In this document: piece by piece, positions 8,264 to 15,572 of the stretch
How positions within the stretch are numbered: position 1 is the stretch's first letter
Layout of the letters: every line of letters begins with the position of its first letter
Assembly (NCBI GenBank): GCA_964345835.1
Contig: CAYFSL010000005.1
Span: 1 to 64,000, forward strand
DNA length: 64,000 nt
Direction: 5' to 3'
Source: JAAYEL01 sp964345835
GTDB lineage: Bacteria > Bacillota > Clostridia > Tissierellales > Peptoniphilaceae
Position numbers and translations under genes: made by a program
Notes under the pieces: model-generated
What the model was told of the DNA's origin: nothing
Databases searched by the model: none
The model's input: only the letters and a program-made list of their open reading frames with translations

Positions 8264-9406
8264 CTATTGGGACTTGGCATTTTCTGACTTCATAAATTGT
8301 TTCATATATTCATTGCTGGACTTACCTTCTTTTTTAGAGTACCAAAGAACCCCTACCTCTGGATAGTTTTTTAAGATTTCTTCAGCCTCTTCCTTTGTAG
8401 ATAAGAACATCACTGTAGATAGGTAGTCGGCAAGACCTGAATTTTCAGTTAATATTGAAACAGAGCTATAGTCCCCACCTGGATATAGGGTCTTAGGGTC
8501 TATAATATGGTGGTATCTAACCCCATCTTTTTCAAAATACCTTTGGTAGTCACCACTTGTAACAACTGATACGGGGCCAGTAAATAAGACTTCTAAAAAA
8601 TCTTTTGACTTATTCTCTGGATTTTGAATACCCACTCCCCATTTTACCCTTCCATCGCCAGGTGTTCCTATCGACCTAACATTTCCACCGGCGTTAATAG
8701 AGGCATGTTTAACCCCCCTATCAATAAGTTTTTGGGCAACAATTTCTGTTGCATATCCCTTACCAACAGCTCCCAAGTCTATCAGCATATCTGGATCCTT
8801 TATCTCTATTGTTTGATTCTTTTCATCCAACACTATATTTTTAATATCCATGTGCATGCCTGACTCTTTAATCTCTTCTGGACTTGGAAGGACCTTGTCC
8901 TCATCATCTATTTCATGCTCTTCTACGCCTAAAGACTTGGAAGGGTGATTTGCGTTCCTGGCATCAGTCCATAATTTTATAGTCCTTCCCATGGCTATAT
9001 TTACCTTGCCATGAGTTTTTTCATAGTTATCTATGGCAAATTTAACCAGGTTAAAAAGATCCTTGTCTACCTTCACTGGTCCTTTTCCTGCCATATCATT
9101 GACTTCTTTTATACTCACTATGTCATCATAAGAATTAAAGTTGTCATATAGCTTGTGGAGCCTAGTGAACTCTTCTTCTACAAATTTGCTTTCCTCGTCA
9201 AATTCTTCCTTAGTAGCCTTATAACTGATATATGTTATACTTGTATCAAAAGTTTGATAGAAACTATAGTCATACCTTTGTAAGGCATTTTTAGCTGCTT
9301 CTAAATCCTTTATAGGTTTATCTTTTCCTGCTGTTCCTTCCCTGCCACAGGCCCCTAAAGATACAAGGGCTAGACAAAGAATAAATGCCTTTAATATTTT
9401 TTTCAT
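8264..9406 (-). CDS. apbE: ApbE, FAD:protein FMN transferase (lipoprotein)
   Basis: ApbE splits FAD and attaches FMN through a phosphodiester to a Ser/Thr of target proteins outside the membrane. This 380-residue protein has a lipoprotein signal with lipobox LGAC (C20). The ApbE core includes VDLGAVGKGYATE, the ASINAGGNVRSIG motif and HHIIDPKT. The start is ATG at 9406 because GAGG lies five bases upstream; the in-frame GTG at 9412 overlaps that site. It lies directly after a lipoprotein gene carrying a flavinylation motif, its likely substrate. Confidence 0.93.
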   Translation of the reverse strand: MKKILKAFILCLALVSLGACGREGTAGKDKPIKDLEAAKNALQRYDYSFYQTFDTSITYISYKATKEEFDEESKFVEEEFTRLHKLYDNFNSYDDIVSIKEVNDMAGKGPVKVDKDLFNLVKFAIDNYEKTHGKVNIAMGRTIKLWTDARNANHPSKSLGVEEHEIDDEDKVLPSPEEIKESGMHMDIKNIVLDEKNQTIEIKDPDMLIDLGAVGKGYATEIVAQKLIDRGVKHASINAGGNVRSIGTPGDGRVKWGVGIQNPENKSKDFLEVLFTGPVSVVTSGDYQRYFEKDGVRYHHIIDPKTLYPGGDYSSVSILTENSGLADYLSTVMFLSTKEEAEEILKNYPEVGVLWYSKKEGKSSNEYMKQFMKSENAKSQ

Positions 9407-9423
9407 AGTCACCTCAAAATCTA

Positions 9424-9455
9424 ATAAAAAATCCCACTGGTTAAGTGGGACTTTT
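9424..9455 (-). terminator. Terminator after the FMN-binding lipoprotein gene
   Basis: GTCCCACTTAACCAGTGGGAT forms a 7-bp stem followed by TTTTTTATT on the minus strand. It separates the lipoprotein gene from apbE and may let some transcripts read through. Confidence 0.8.
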
Positions 9456-9466
9456 GTTATTCTTAA

Positions 9467-10516
9467 TTATTTTACAGCCTTTGCAGCATCTACTATAACT
9501 TGTAGGTATCCCTTTGTATCAACAAGAGTTGATTCTGACACTGCATCTACTGGCCTACCATCTTTTGCTTCACTTACTACCTTTTCAATATCAGCAATTG
9601 TTTTTCCTGCTGTAAATTCTTCAATAGCCTTATAACTATCCGCTAAAGGCTTAGTGGCTTGAGCCTTTTCCTTCATGTTGGCAGAATAGCTTTCGTTATT
9701 AACCTTCTTGCTTGCTAGGATTACTCCTTCAGCATAATTCTTGCCAAATTCTTGATCAGAGTTAGGAACTCCTTTGCCCTCTGCTAAGAATTGGAATTCA
9801 TCAAGGTTAGCAGCTATTACTTTTCCATCTACAACTAGGGCAACTGTATCAGAGAAGGATTTGTCACCATGAGGTGCTCCAACTGCTTGTCCAATTTTTG
9901 CCTTGCTTAGGTCTTCTGTAGTCTTTGCTGTTGTAACAAATTCTGAGCTCTTAGCAGCTTCGATAATACCTGTTAGGTATTCCTTAGTGTTAACTAAAGT
10001 TGCTCCTGATACTGCATCTACTGGTTTACCATCTTTTGCTTCTGCAGTAACTTTTTCAAGGTCAGCAACAGTCTTTCCAACTACGAAGTTTTCGATAGCC
10101 ATAAGACCTTCTTCTAAAGTCATTGTAGCACCAGCAAATTCTTCCATTTTCTTTGAGTAATTTTCCCCATTAGCCACCTTTGAATATAGGGCCTTTCCTT
10201 CAGCATAGCCCTTTGCAAAAGCTTTATCTGAGTTTGGTACGAATACTCCACCATCCTTTACGTCTCCAAATTGGAACTCATCTATTTTTGCAGCGACAAT
10301 CTTGTCTCCTTCCATTGCAACTGCATATCTACCAAAGCCATCTTTACCAGGTGTAGCTGTATATATTCTCTTTAATTGAACTTCTTTTTCTACAGGCTCA
10401 GCAGGTTTATTTTCTTTACCCTTGTTGTCGGTTCCTTGTCCGCCACCACAAGCAGCAAGAGAAACTACCATAATTAACGCCAGTAGTAATGTAGCTAATC
10501 TTCTACTAAACTTCAT
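9467..10516 (-). CDS. Extracytoplasmic lipoprotein with two tandem domains and an FMN-attachment motif
   Basis: The 349-residue protein has a lipobox LAAC (C23), a short acidic/Lys linker and two copies of a domain of about 140 residues (48-190 and 205-349). Both share IDEFQF or LDEFQF, VPNSD, YAEG and EAKDGxPVDAVS. The first copy ends in DAVSGAT (167-173), which fits the ApbE flavinylation motif D-x-x-(S/T)-G-A-(S/T) with T173 as the FMN site. The second reads DAVSEST and should not be modified. It resembles PplA-type flavoproteins of Gram-positive extracellular electron transfer, with apbE next to it. ATG 10516 follows AGGAGG. Confidence 0.8.
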   Translation of the reverse strand: MKFSRRLATLLLALIMVVSLAACGGGQGTDNKGKENKPAEPVEKEVQLKRIYTATPGKDGFGRYAVAMEGDKIVAAKIDEFQFGDVKDGGVFVPNSDKAFAKGYAEGKALYSKVANGENYSKKMEEFAGATMTLEEGLMAIENFVVGKTVADLEKVTAEAKDGKPVDAVSGATLVNTKEYLTGIIEAAKSSEFVTTAKTTEDLSKAKIGQAVGAPHGDKSFSDTVALVVDGKVIAANLDEFQFLAEGKGVPNSDQEFGKNYAEGVILASKKVNNESYSANMKEKAQATKPLADSYKAIEEFTAGKTIADIEKVVSEAKDGRPVDAVSESTLVDTKGYLQVIVDAAKAVK

Positions 10517-10549
10517 ATATTTCCTCCTATAAATTATTCTAGCTTTCAC

Positions 10550-10578
10550 ATTCTAAAATAAATATCATTTGTTGTCAA
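10550..10578 (-). promoter_or_regulatory. Strong sigma-A promoter of the FMN-binding lipoprotein gene
   Basis: TTGACA (10573-10578) and TAGAAT (10550-10555) are separated by exactly 17 bp on the minus strand. It lies between recR and the lipoprotein gene. Confidence 0.85.
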
Positions 10579-10626
10579 TATAAACTTTTCTTGTGAAAAA
10601 CTTATTATAAAGCTAATATATGTTGT

Positions 10627-11238
10627 CTACAGGCTTTTGTCGAGACTAATTCTTTCAGACATAGCCTTAGAAAGGGTTAAATCATCGTAATATTCTAAAT
10701 TGCCACCAACTGGTATACCGCTAGCAATCCTAGTTACCTTTATTCCCTTATCAACAATTAACTCTTTTAGGAAGAGCATAGTAGTCTCCCCTTCAACAGT
10801 TGGGGAAATAGCAAAAATAACTTCCCTAACATGGTCTGGGTCCAATCTTTTTATAAGACTATCCACCCCAATATCATCGGGCATTACAGAACCTGACGGA
10901 TCGATCAATCCAGCTAAGACGTGGTAACTGCCTCTAAAGCTATGAGTCTTTTCTATTGAAATAAGGTTAGTTATATCTTCAACAACACAGATTGTCGACT
11001 TATCCCTGCTATCATCAGAGCATATCGAACAGGTTTCTTCTTCGGTTAAATTTCCGCAAATTGGGCAGGGGTGGATTTTCTCCTTAACCTGTTTCAATGA
11101 GTTGATTAACTCGTCTATTTTATTGTCTGAAAGACCCACTATATGCAGGGCCAACCTCTGAGCAGACTTTCTTCCAACCGAAGGAAGCTTCCTAAGTTCT
11201 TCTATTAAAATTTCTAGTGACTCTGGATATAAATTCAT
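10627..11238 (-). CDS. recR: Recombination mediator RecR
   Basis: RecR, with RecF and RecO, loads RecA at gaps. The 203 residues contain the helix-hairpin-helix LPSVGRKSAQRLA, a four-cysteine zinc motif (CPICGN...CSIC) and a TOPRIM domain (CVVEDITN...). The frame stays open another 22 codons upstream, but family length (about 198) and the MNLYPESL start favour ATG 11238. That lies 13 bp after the ybaB stop. It is the last gene of dnaX-ybaB-recR. Confidence 0.96.
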   Translation of the reverse strand: MNLYPESLEILIEELRKLPSVGRKSAQRLALHIVGLSDNKIDELINSLKQVKEKIHPCPICGNLTEEETCSICSDDSRDKSTICVVEDITNLISIEKTHSFRGSYHVLAGLIDPSGSVMPDDIGVDSLIKRLDPDHVREVIFAISPTVEGETTMLFLKELIVDKGIKVTRIASGIPVGGNLEYYDDLTLSKAMSERISLDKSL

Positions 11239-11251
11239 TTCTAATCCAATC

Positions 11252-11590
11252 TTATAAGCCAGGTATGTTAAGTCCGCCTGTAATACCACCCATCTTTTCT
11301 TCACTGATTTTGTCGGCCATTCTCATCGCCTCATTGACTCCAGCAAGGATCATATCTTCAAGCATCTCAACATCTTCTGGGTCAACTGCATCTGGGTCAA
11401 TTTTTATAGATAAAATTTCCTTCTTACCATTTGCAATAACCTCTACTACACCGCCACCAGCAGTTGCCTTTACTTCACTTTCTTCGATTTCTTTTTGAGC
11501 ATCCGCAAGCTTCTTTTGCATTTGTTGCATTTGCTTCATCATATTATTCATATTTCCACCACCAAAAGGGTTAGCTCCTCTTCTTGCCAT
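11252..11590 (-). CDS. YbaB/EbfC nucleoid-associated protein
   Basis: This small (112 aa) DNA-binding protein has a Met/Gln-rich helix (MKQMQQMQKKLADAQKE) and the conserved ATAGGGVVEV and IDPDAVDPEDVEMLEDMI segments. It lies between dnaX and recR, the standard position. The role is nucleoid organisation or transcriptional modulation. The start has TAGGAGG nine bases upstream. Confidence 0.93.
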   Translation of the reverse strand: MARRGANPFGGGNMNNMMKQMQQMQKKLADAQKEIEESEVKATAGGGVVEVIANGKKEILSIKIDPDAVDPEDVEMLEDMILAGVNEAMRMADKISEEKMGGITGGLNIPGL

Positions 11591-11599
11591 CTTTTCCTC

Positions 11600-13330
11600 C
11601 TAATTTATTATCTCTACATTGTCGTTGCCAAAAAATTCTTTAATCCTTGTAAGTTGACTATCCTCTTTTTTTGCTTGCTCATCCGTATTGAGATTTTTTC
11701 TTTTCTCCATAAGCTCAAACTTAATATGAATTTCTTCAGACTTCTCCTGTTGATATGCCCTCTCGGCATTCTTTACTAGAGGAGTCATAATATTAGAATA
11801 ATTCATCCCATTGCTAGAAACATAATATATAAGCTGGTCTTTTTTTAATTCAAAGGTCCTGACCTCTTCAAAAAGCTTTTTAGAAGTTGGGAAATTTTCA
11901 ACCATATAAGTTCTTACAAAGTTCTCAACCTTAAAATCTGGGTCCTTATGGTCTTTATCTCCCTTATCAGCCCTTGTAAGATCACCAGCCGACTTTTTGC
12001 CCTTAACCCGTTCATCATTTATTTGGTCTCTTGAAGGGTCTCTAGCTTTTTCTATCTTGCTAGCCTTTTTTTCTCCTTGATCCTGGTTTTTATCCTTTTG
12101 ACTTACCCTTAAATCTTCAAAGGGGTTTGAATTCTGAATAGAGACAGGGTTTCTAGCTTCTTGTTTTTTTGAAAACTTAGTTTCCTCGCTTATATATACC
12201 CCATTCGTCTCAATTCTAGATACTCTTTCTTCGAGAGCTTTTACAGCAGCTGATAAACTGTCCCTAGGAGTCCTGTCTACCATCCTCACCATAGCCATTT
12301 TCAAAAGTATGTTGCGGTTATCAGATTTCTTTATCCTGTCCTCATACTCTAGTAAGATATCTAAAATATTTACGATTTCTTCAAGCCTTAACCTCTCTAT
12401 AATCTCCTCTAGATTTTTCTGGTCATCGGTCTTCACTCCAAATATCTTCTTATCCATAAGTCCTTCATAAAAAGATATCATTTCTTTGATAAGATTATAG
12501 GCATCCTTGCCCTTCTCTAACTCCCGGTCAACGGTTTCTATGAGTTTTTTAGGATCAGCTTCAAGGGCAGATTCAACTATGCTTATTTTTGTTTCTTCTG
12601 CAACAATTCCCAAGATATCATCTATATCTTCCTTGCTAAATGATGCCTTACCAATTGAGGTTACCTGGTCCAAGACAGAAAGGGCATCCCTCATAGACCC
12701 CTTACCTATTGTTGAAATAGAGTCAATCGCTTCAGGATCCATATTAATATTTTCCCTATCCAGGATATTTCCTATCCTTTCTTGGATAAGAGTCCTATCT
12801 ATCTTCTTGAATTCAAATCTTTGGGTCCTGGATAAGATGGTATCTGGAATCTTATCTACCTCTGTAGTTGCCAAGATGAAGATTAGGTGTTTAGGTGGCT
12901 CCTCCATGATTTTAAGTAGGGCATTGAAGCCTTCATTGGTTATCATGTGGGCCTCGTCTATTATGTAGACCTTATATCTCAAGTCTGTAGGTGGGTATAT
13001 GACTGTATCCCTCAACTGCCTTATATCATCTATCCGCCTATTAGAAGCAGCATCCATCTCAACTATATCCATAGTAGATTCATCTAGAGCCCTTTTACAA
13101 TTTTCACATTCATTGCAGGGGTTACCATCTTTAGGGTTTAGGCAATTTACAGCCCTTGAAAATATCTTGGCACAAGAGGTCTTTCCAGTCCCTCTAGTCC
13201 CTGCAAAAAGATAGGCATGGGATACTTTATTATTTTTTATTTGATTTTTTAGGATATTGACAATCCCATCTTGTCCATAGACCTCATCAAAAGTCTTAGG
13301 CCTGTACTTCCTATATAGGGCCTGGCTCAT
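11600..13330 (-). CDS. dnaX: DNA polymerase III gamma/tau subunit (DnaX)
   Basis: This 576-residue clamp-loader ATPase has Walker A AGTRGTGKTS (43-52), zinc-finger cysteines C63, C72, C75 and C78, Walker B with DEAH near 125 and an LSRTQRF sensor. A low-complexity charged linker (about 390-475) precedes the tau-like C-terminus that contacts helicase and polymerase. I saw no obvious slippery A/T run forcing a shorter gamma product. It heads the dnaX-ybaB-recR operon and has AGGAGG before ATG. The upstream gap contains no recognisable SRP RNA gene, unlike in Bacillus. Confidence 0.96.
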   Translation of the reverse strand: MSQALYRKYRPKTFDEVYGQDGIVNILKNQIKNNKVSHAYLFAGTRGTGKTSCAKIFSRAVNCLNPKDGNPCNECENCKRALDESTMDIVEMDAASNRRIDDIRQLRDTVIYPPTDLRYKVYIIDEAHMITNEGFNALLKIMEEPPKHLIFILATTEVDKIPDTILSRTQRFEFKKIDRTLIQERIGNILDRENINMDPEAIDSISTIGKGSMRDALSVLDQVTSIGKASFSKEDIDDILGIVAEETKISIVESALEADPKKLIETVDRELEKGKDAYNLIKEMISFYEGLMDKKIFGVKTDDQKNLEEIIERLRLEEIVNILDILLEYEDRIKKSDNRNILLKMAMVRMVDRTPRDSLSAAVKALEERVSRIETNGVYISEETKFSKKQEARNPVSIQNSNPFEDLRVSQKDKNQDQGEKKASKIEKARDPSRDQINDERVKGKKSAGDLTRADKGDKDHKDPDFKVENFVRTYMVENFPTSKKLFEEVRTFELKKDQLIYYVSSNGMNYSNIMTPLVKNAERAYQQEKSEEIHIKFELMEKRKNLNTDEQAKKEDSQLTRIKEFFGNDNVEIIN

Positions 13331-13445
13331 TTATCTTCCTCCTAGCTAACTCAAATATTTATAATCGATAAGTATATCTTAACATATTAAAAGTAGTTTT
13401 TCCTATCCGGATAGCTCATCTCCAACACTTCTCAGTACAATAAAA

Positions 13446-13489
13446 TAAAAATCCTGCCAAAATCCCATCTCTTGGAATCCTGGCAGGCT
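13446..13489 (-). terminator. Terminator of the rpsF-ssb-rpsR operon
   Basis: CCTGCCA and TGGCAGG pair around a loop of about 21 bases, with TTTTTATTTTATT following on the minus strand. It lies 35 bp past rpsR. Confidence 0.8.
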
Positions 13490-13522
13490 TTATTAACTAA
13501 TTATCCTTAGCCAAGCCAAATA

Positions 13523-13750
13523 TTAGTTTACTTGGTATGGCAATAAAGCTACTTGTCTTGCTCTCTTAACAGCTAATGTGATTTCTCTTTGATGAGCTGC
13601 ACATGCACCAGTAACTCTTCTTGGAAGAATTTTACCTCTTTCACTAATGAAAGTCTTTAAAGTTTCGGTATCTTTATAATCGATCTTTTTGTTTTTATCT
13701 TTACAAAAAGCACAAACTTTTTTTCTAGGTCTAAATCTTCTTGCTTGCAT
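13523..13750 (-). CDS. rpsR: 30S ribosomal protein S18 (zinc-binding form)
   Basis: The 75-residue S18 has the conserved core (CKDK, KILPRRVTG, HQRE, AVKRARQVALLP). It carries a CxxC pair (C13, C16) plus the later CAAH. This marks the zinc-containing C+ paralogue type, as opposed to the Cys-free form many bacteria use under zinc limitation. It is the last gene of the rpsF-ssb-rpsR operon, 13 bp after ssb. Confidence 0.97.
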   Translation of the reverse strand: MQARRFRPRKKVCAFCKDKNKKIDYKDTETLKTFISERGKILPRRVTGACAAHQREITLAVKRARQVALLPYQVN

Positions 13751-13763
13751 TTTTCCTCCTTAT

Positions 13764-14252
13764 CTAGAAAGGAATCCTTCCGTCATCGTTAGTAGGATCA
13801 AAATCTGCACCGAACTCGAAGCTATCTGCGGCAAAGTCATTGCCTGGTCCGTCTTGTGGTGCAGGAGCATTGTTATAGTTACCGTAAGAAGATTGGTCTT
13901 GTTGAGAATATCCGCTATCCTTCCAATCTATAAATTGGATGTTATTAGCCACAACCTCAGTTGTATAAACTCTTTGGCCATCTTTCTCATAAGATCCTGT
14001 TTGTATTCTTCCTGTAACCAATACCCTCTTGCCCTTTTGTGTAAACTTGGCACAATTTTCGCCCAGCTTACCCCACGCTGAAATTTGAATAAAATCAGCT
14101 GTAGGTTGATGTCTTGATTCCATCTCTGCTCTTTTTTCTCTTGATAGTTGCTTATCTACCGCTAGTGTGAATCTTGCAATTGCCCCTCCATTTTGGATGT
14201 AACGCAATTCTGGATCCCTTGTCAACCTTCCCATTAAAACAACATTGTTCAT
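13764..14252 (-). CDS. ssb: Single-stranded DNA-binding protein
   Basis: The 162-residue protein has an N-terminal OB fold (1-110; MNNVVLMGRLTRDPELR, WGKLGENCAKF, VTGRIQTGSYEKDGQR). A Gln/Gly/Asn-rich disordered tail ends in the acidic tip DDGRIPF, which recruits replication and repair enzymes. Its place between rpsF and rpsR is conserved in Firmicutes. Confidence 0.97.
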   Translation of the reverse strand: MNNVVLMGRLTRDPELRYIQNGGAIARFTLAVDKQLSREKRAEMESRHQPTADFIQISAWGKLGENCAKFTQKGKRVLVTGRIQTGSYEKDGQRVYTTEVVANNIQFIDWKDSGYSQQDQSSYGNYNNAPAPQDGPGNDFAADSFEFGADFDPTNDDGRIPF

Positions 14253-14269
14253 AAAATCCTCCTTAATAA

Positions 14270-14554
14270 TTAGGACTCTTTTCTTATAACCATGTATCTA
14301 ATGATTGAATCTTGGATTTGTGATCTTCTTTCAACCTCTTTGATAACTGATGGATCAGCTTCAAAGTTGACGATATAATAGTGACCTTCCTTGATATAGT
14401 TGATTTCATAAGCTAACTTTCTTTGACCCCAGTCATCAATTTCCCCAACCTTACCGTTGGCATTGATGGCATCAAATAGTCTGTCAAGAGCTACTTTTCT
14501 TTGGTCCTCTTCTAAATTAGGCTTGAAAACTACAACCATTTCGTAATTGTTCAT
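14270..14554 (-). CDS. rpsF: 30S ribosomal protein S6
   Basis: The 94-residue protein shows the S6 pattern: YEMVVVFKPNLEEDQ at the N-terminus, WGQRKLAYEINYIKEGHYYIVNFEAD in the middle and IIRYMVIR at the end. It is the first gene of the rpsF-ssb-rpsR operon, with AGGGAGGTGA before the ATG and a good promoter upstream. Confidence 0.97.
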   Translation of the reverse strand: MNNYEMVVVFKPNLEEDQRKVALDRLFDAINANGKVGEIDDWGQRKLAYEINYIKEGHYYIVNFEADPSVIKEVERRSQIQDSIIRYMVIRKES

Positions 14555-14614
14555 TATTTCACCTCCCTTTGGATTACACCCTGCTTTTTAACAGAGTAGA
14601 GAATTTACTGAATT

Positions 14615-14643
14615 AGTATACCAGGAAAATGCTTTAAAATCAA
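14615..14643 (-). promoter_or_regulatory. Sigma-A promoter of rpsF-ssb-rpsR
   Basis: TTGATT (14638-14643) and TATACT (14615-14620) are 17 bp apart on the minus strand. The -35 overlaps the last codons of the preceding minus-strand gene, so the ribosomal operon starts from inside that gene's end. Confidence 0.75.
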
Positions 14644-15443
14644 TTGTTTCCCCTATAATCTTCCATAACATCTGCAAATATTTCCGCACTTGTTGGTGGT
14701 GTATATGTTATCGCATTTGCTCCTGCCTCTATAGTCCTTCTTATACTTTCATCATTGGGTCCTCCAGTTGCTATTATAGGGAACTGGTCACCAATTTCTT
14801 CTCTAATCTTCTTTACTATTTCAGGAGTTTCAGGCCCTCCTGTAACATTTAAGATTTGAGCTCCTGCTTCAATTTTTTCCTTGTAGTTGTCATTTTTTGA
14901 TGCTACTGTAACAACCACTGGTATGTCGAGGATGCTTGCAAGCTTTGAAATCATGGTTGGAGACATAGGAGCATTAACAACAACCCCGTGGGCTCCCATT
15001 AACTCTGCTTGTAAGGCTATTTGTTCTGACCTAACACCGGTTGTCAAGCCTCCTCCAACCCCTGCAAATACAGGAACAGATGAACAATCCATGATTGCCT
15101 TTGTTATGGATAGTTGTGGTGTAAAAGGATAAACTGCCATAACTGCATTTGCATTAGAGTTGCTAATTACTGATACATCAGTTGTAAATAGCAGGGATTT
15201 TATCCTCTTGCCCAGAATTTTTATTCCGCTACACTTATAGATATCTTCAGGTACCATAACCATCCTGGTCCTAAGCTTATGCTCTACCTCTGGGACGTGT
15301 TTTTTTTCCTTTAGAACCAGCTTATTATCTTTATCGTCTTCTTTTAGCTTAGCTTGATCATCAAAATCAGCAACCCCATACTCTTCGATTATGTGCACTG
15401 ATTCATCATGTAAATTTAAAGTCCTTATATTCTTTTCTTTCAT
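14640..15443 (-). CDS. Predicted TIM-barrel protein, function unknown
   Basis: After a charged N-terminal stretch of about 65 residues, the 267-residue protein has the alternating strands of a (beta/alpha)8 barrel. Glycine-rich turns end the strands (VFAGVGGGLTTG, ILNVTGGPET, IIATGGPNDE). The last two resemble the phosphate-binding loops of ThiG, TrpC and IMPDH-like enzymes. I do not recognise a specific family or substrate. It lies upstream of rpsF and has AGGAGATACTT before the ATG. Confidence 0.6.
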   Translation of the reverse strand: MKEKNIRTLNLHDESVHIIEEYGVADFDDQAKLKEDDKDNKLVLKEKKHVPEVEHKLRTRMVMVPEDIYKCSGIKILGKRIKSLLFTTDVSVISNSNANAVMAVYPFTPQLSITKAIMDCSSVPVFAGVGGGLTTGVRSEQIALQAELMGAHGVVVNAPMSPTMISKLASILDIPVVVTVASKNDNYKEKIEAGAQILNVTGGPETPEIVKKIREEIGDQFPIIATGGPNDESIRRTIEAGANAITYTPPTSAEIFADVMEDYRGNN

Positions 15444-15548
15444 AAGTATCTCCTATCTATAGTTTGTTCTCTCCTCTCTAAAAGATATTATACCTTAATA
15501 AGTTTAAGTTAAACTCTCTAAATTGTTAAATAATACAAATATTAATGT

Positions 15549-15554
15549 TATAAT
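15549..15554 (+). promoter_or_regulatory. -10 element of the M16C peptidase gene
   Basis: A perfect TATAAT lies only 9 bp before the GGAGG ribosome binding site. The predicted transcript has a leader of roughly 12 nt. The -35 region (TTAAAT at 17 bp) is weak. Confidence 0.45.
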
Positions 15555-15572
15555 TAGCAGATGGAGGATATT

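Noticed and set aside
12507..12968. 153-codon plus-strand frame opposite dnaX
   Set aside because: Antisense shadow of the AAA+ domain of DnaX, with no independent support.
13331..13445. SRP (scRNA) gene upstream of dnaX as in Bacillus
   Set aside because: None of the conserved SRP RNA apical-loop sequence was seen on either strand.
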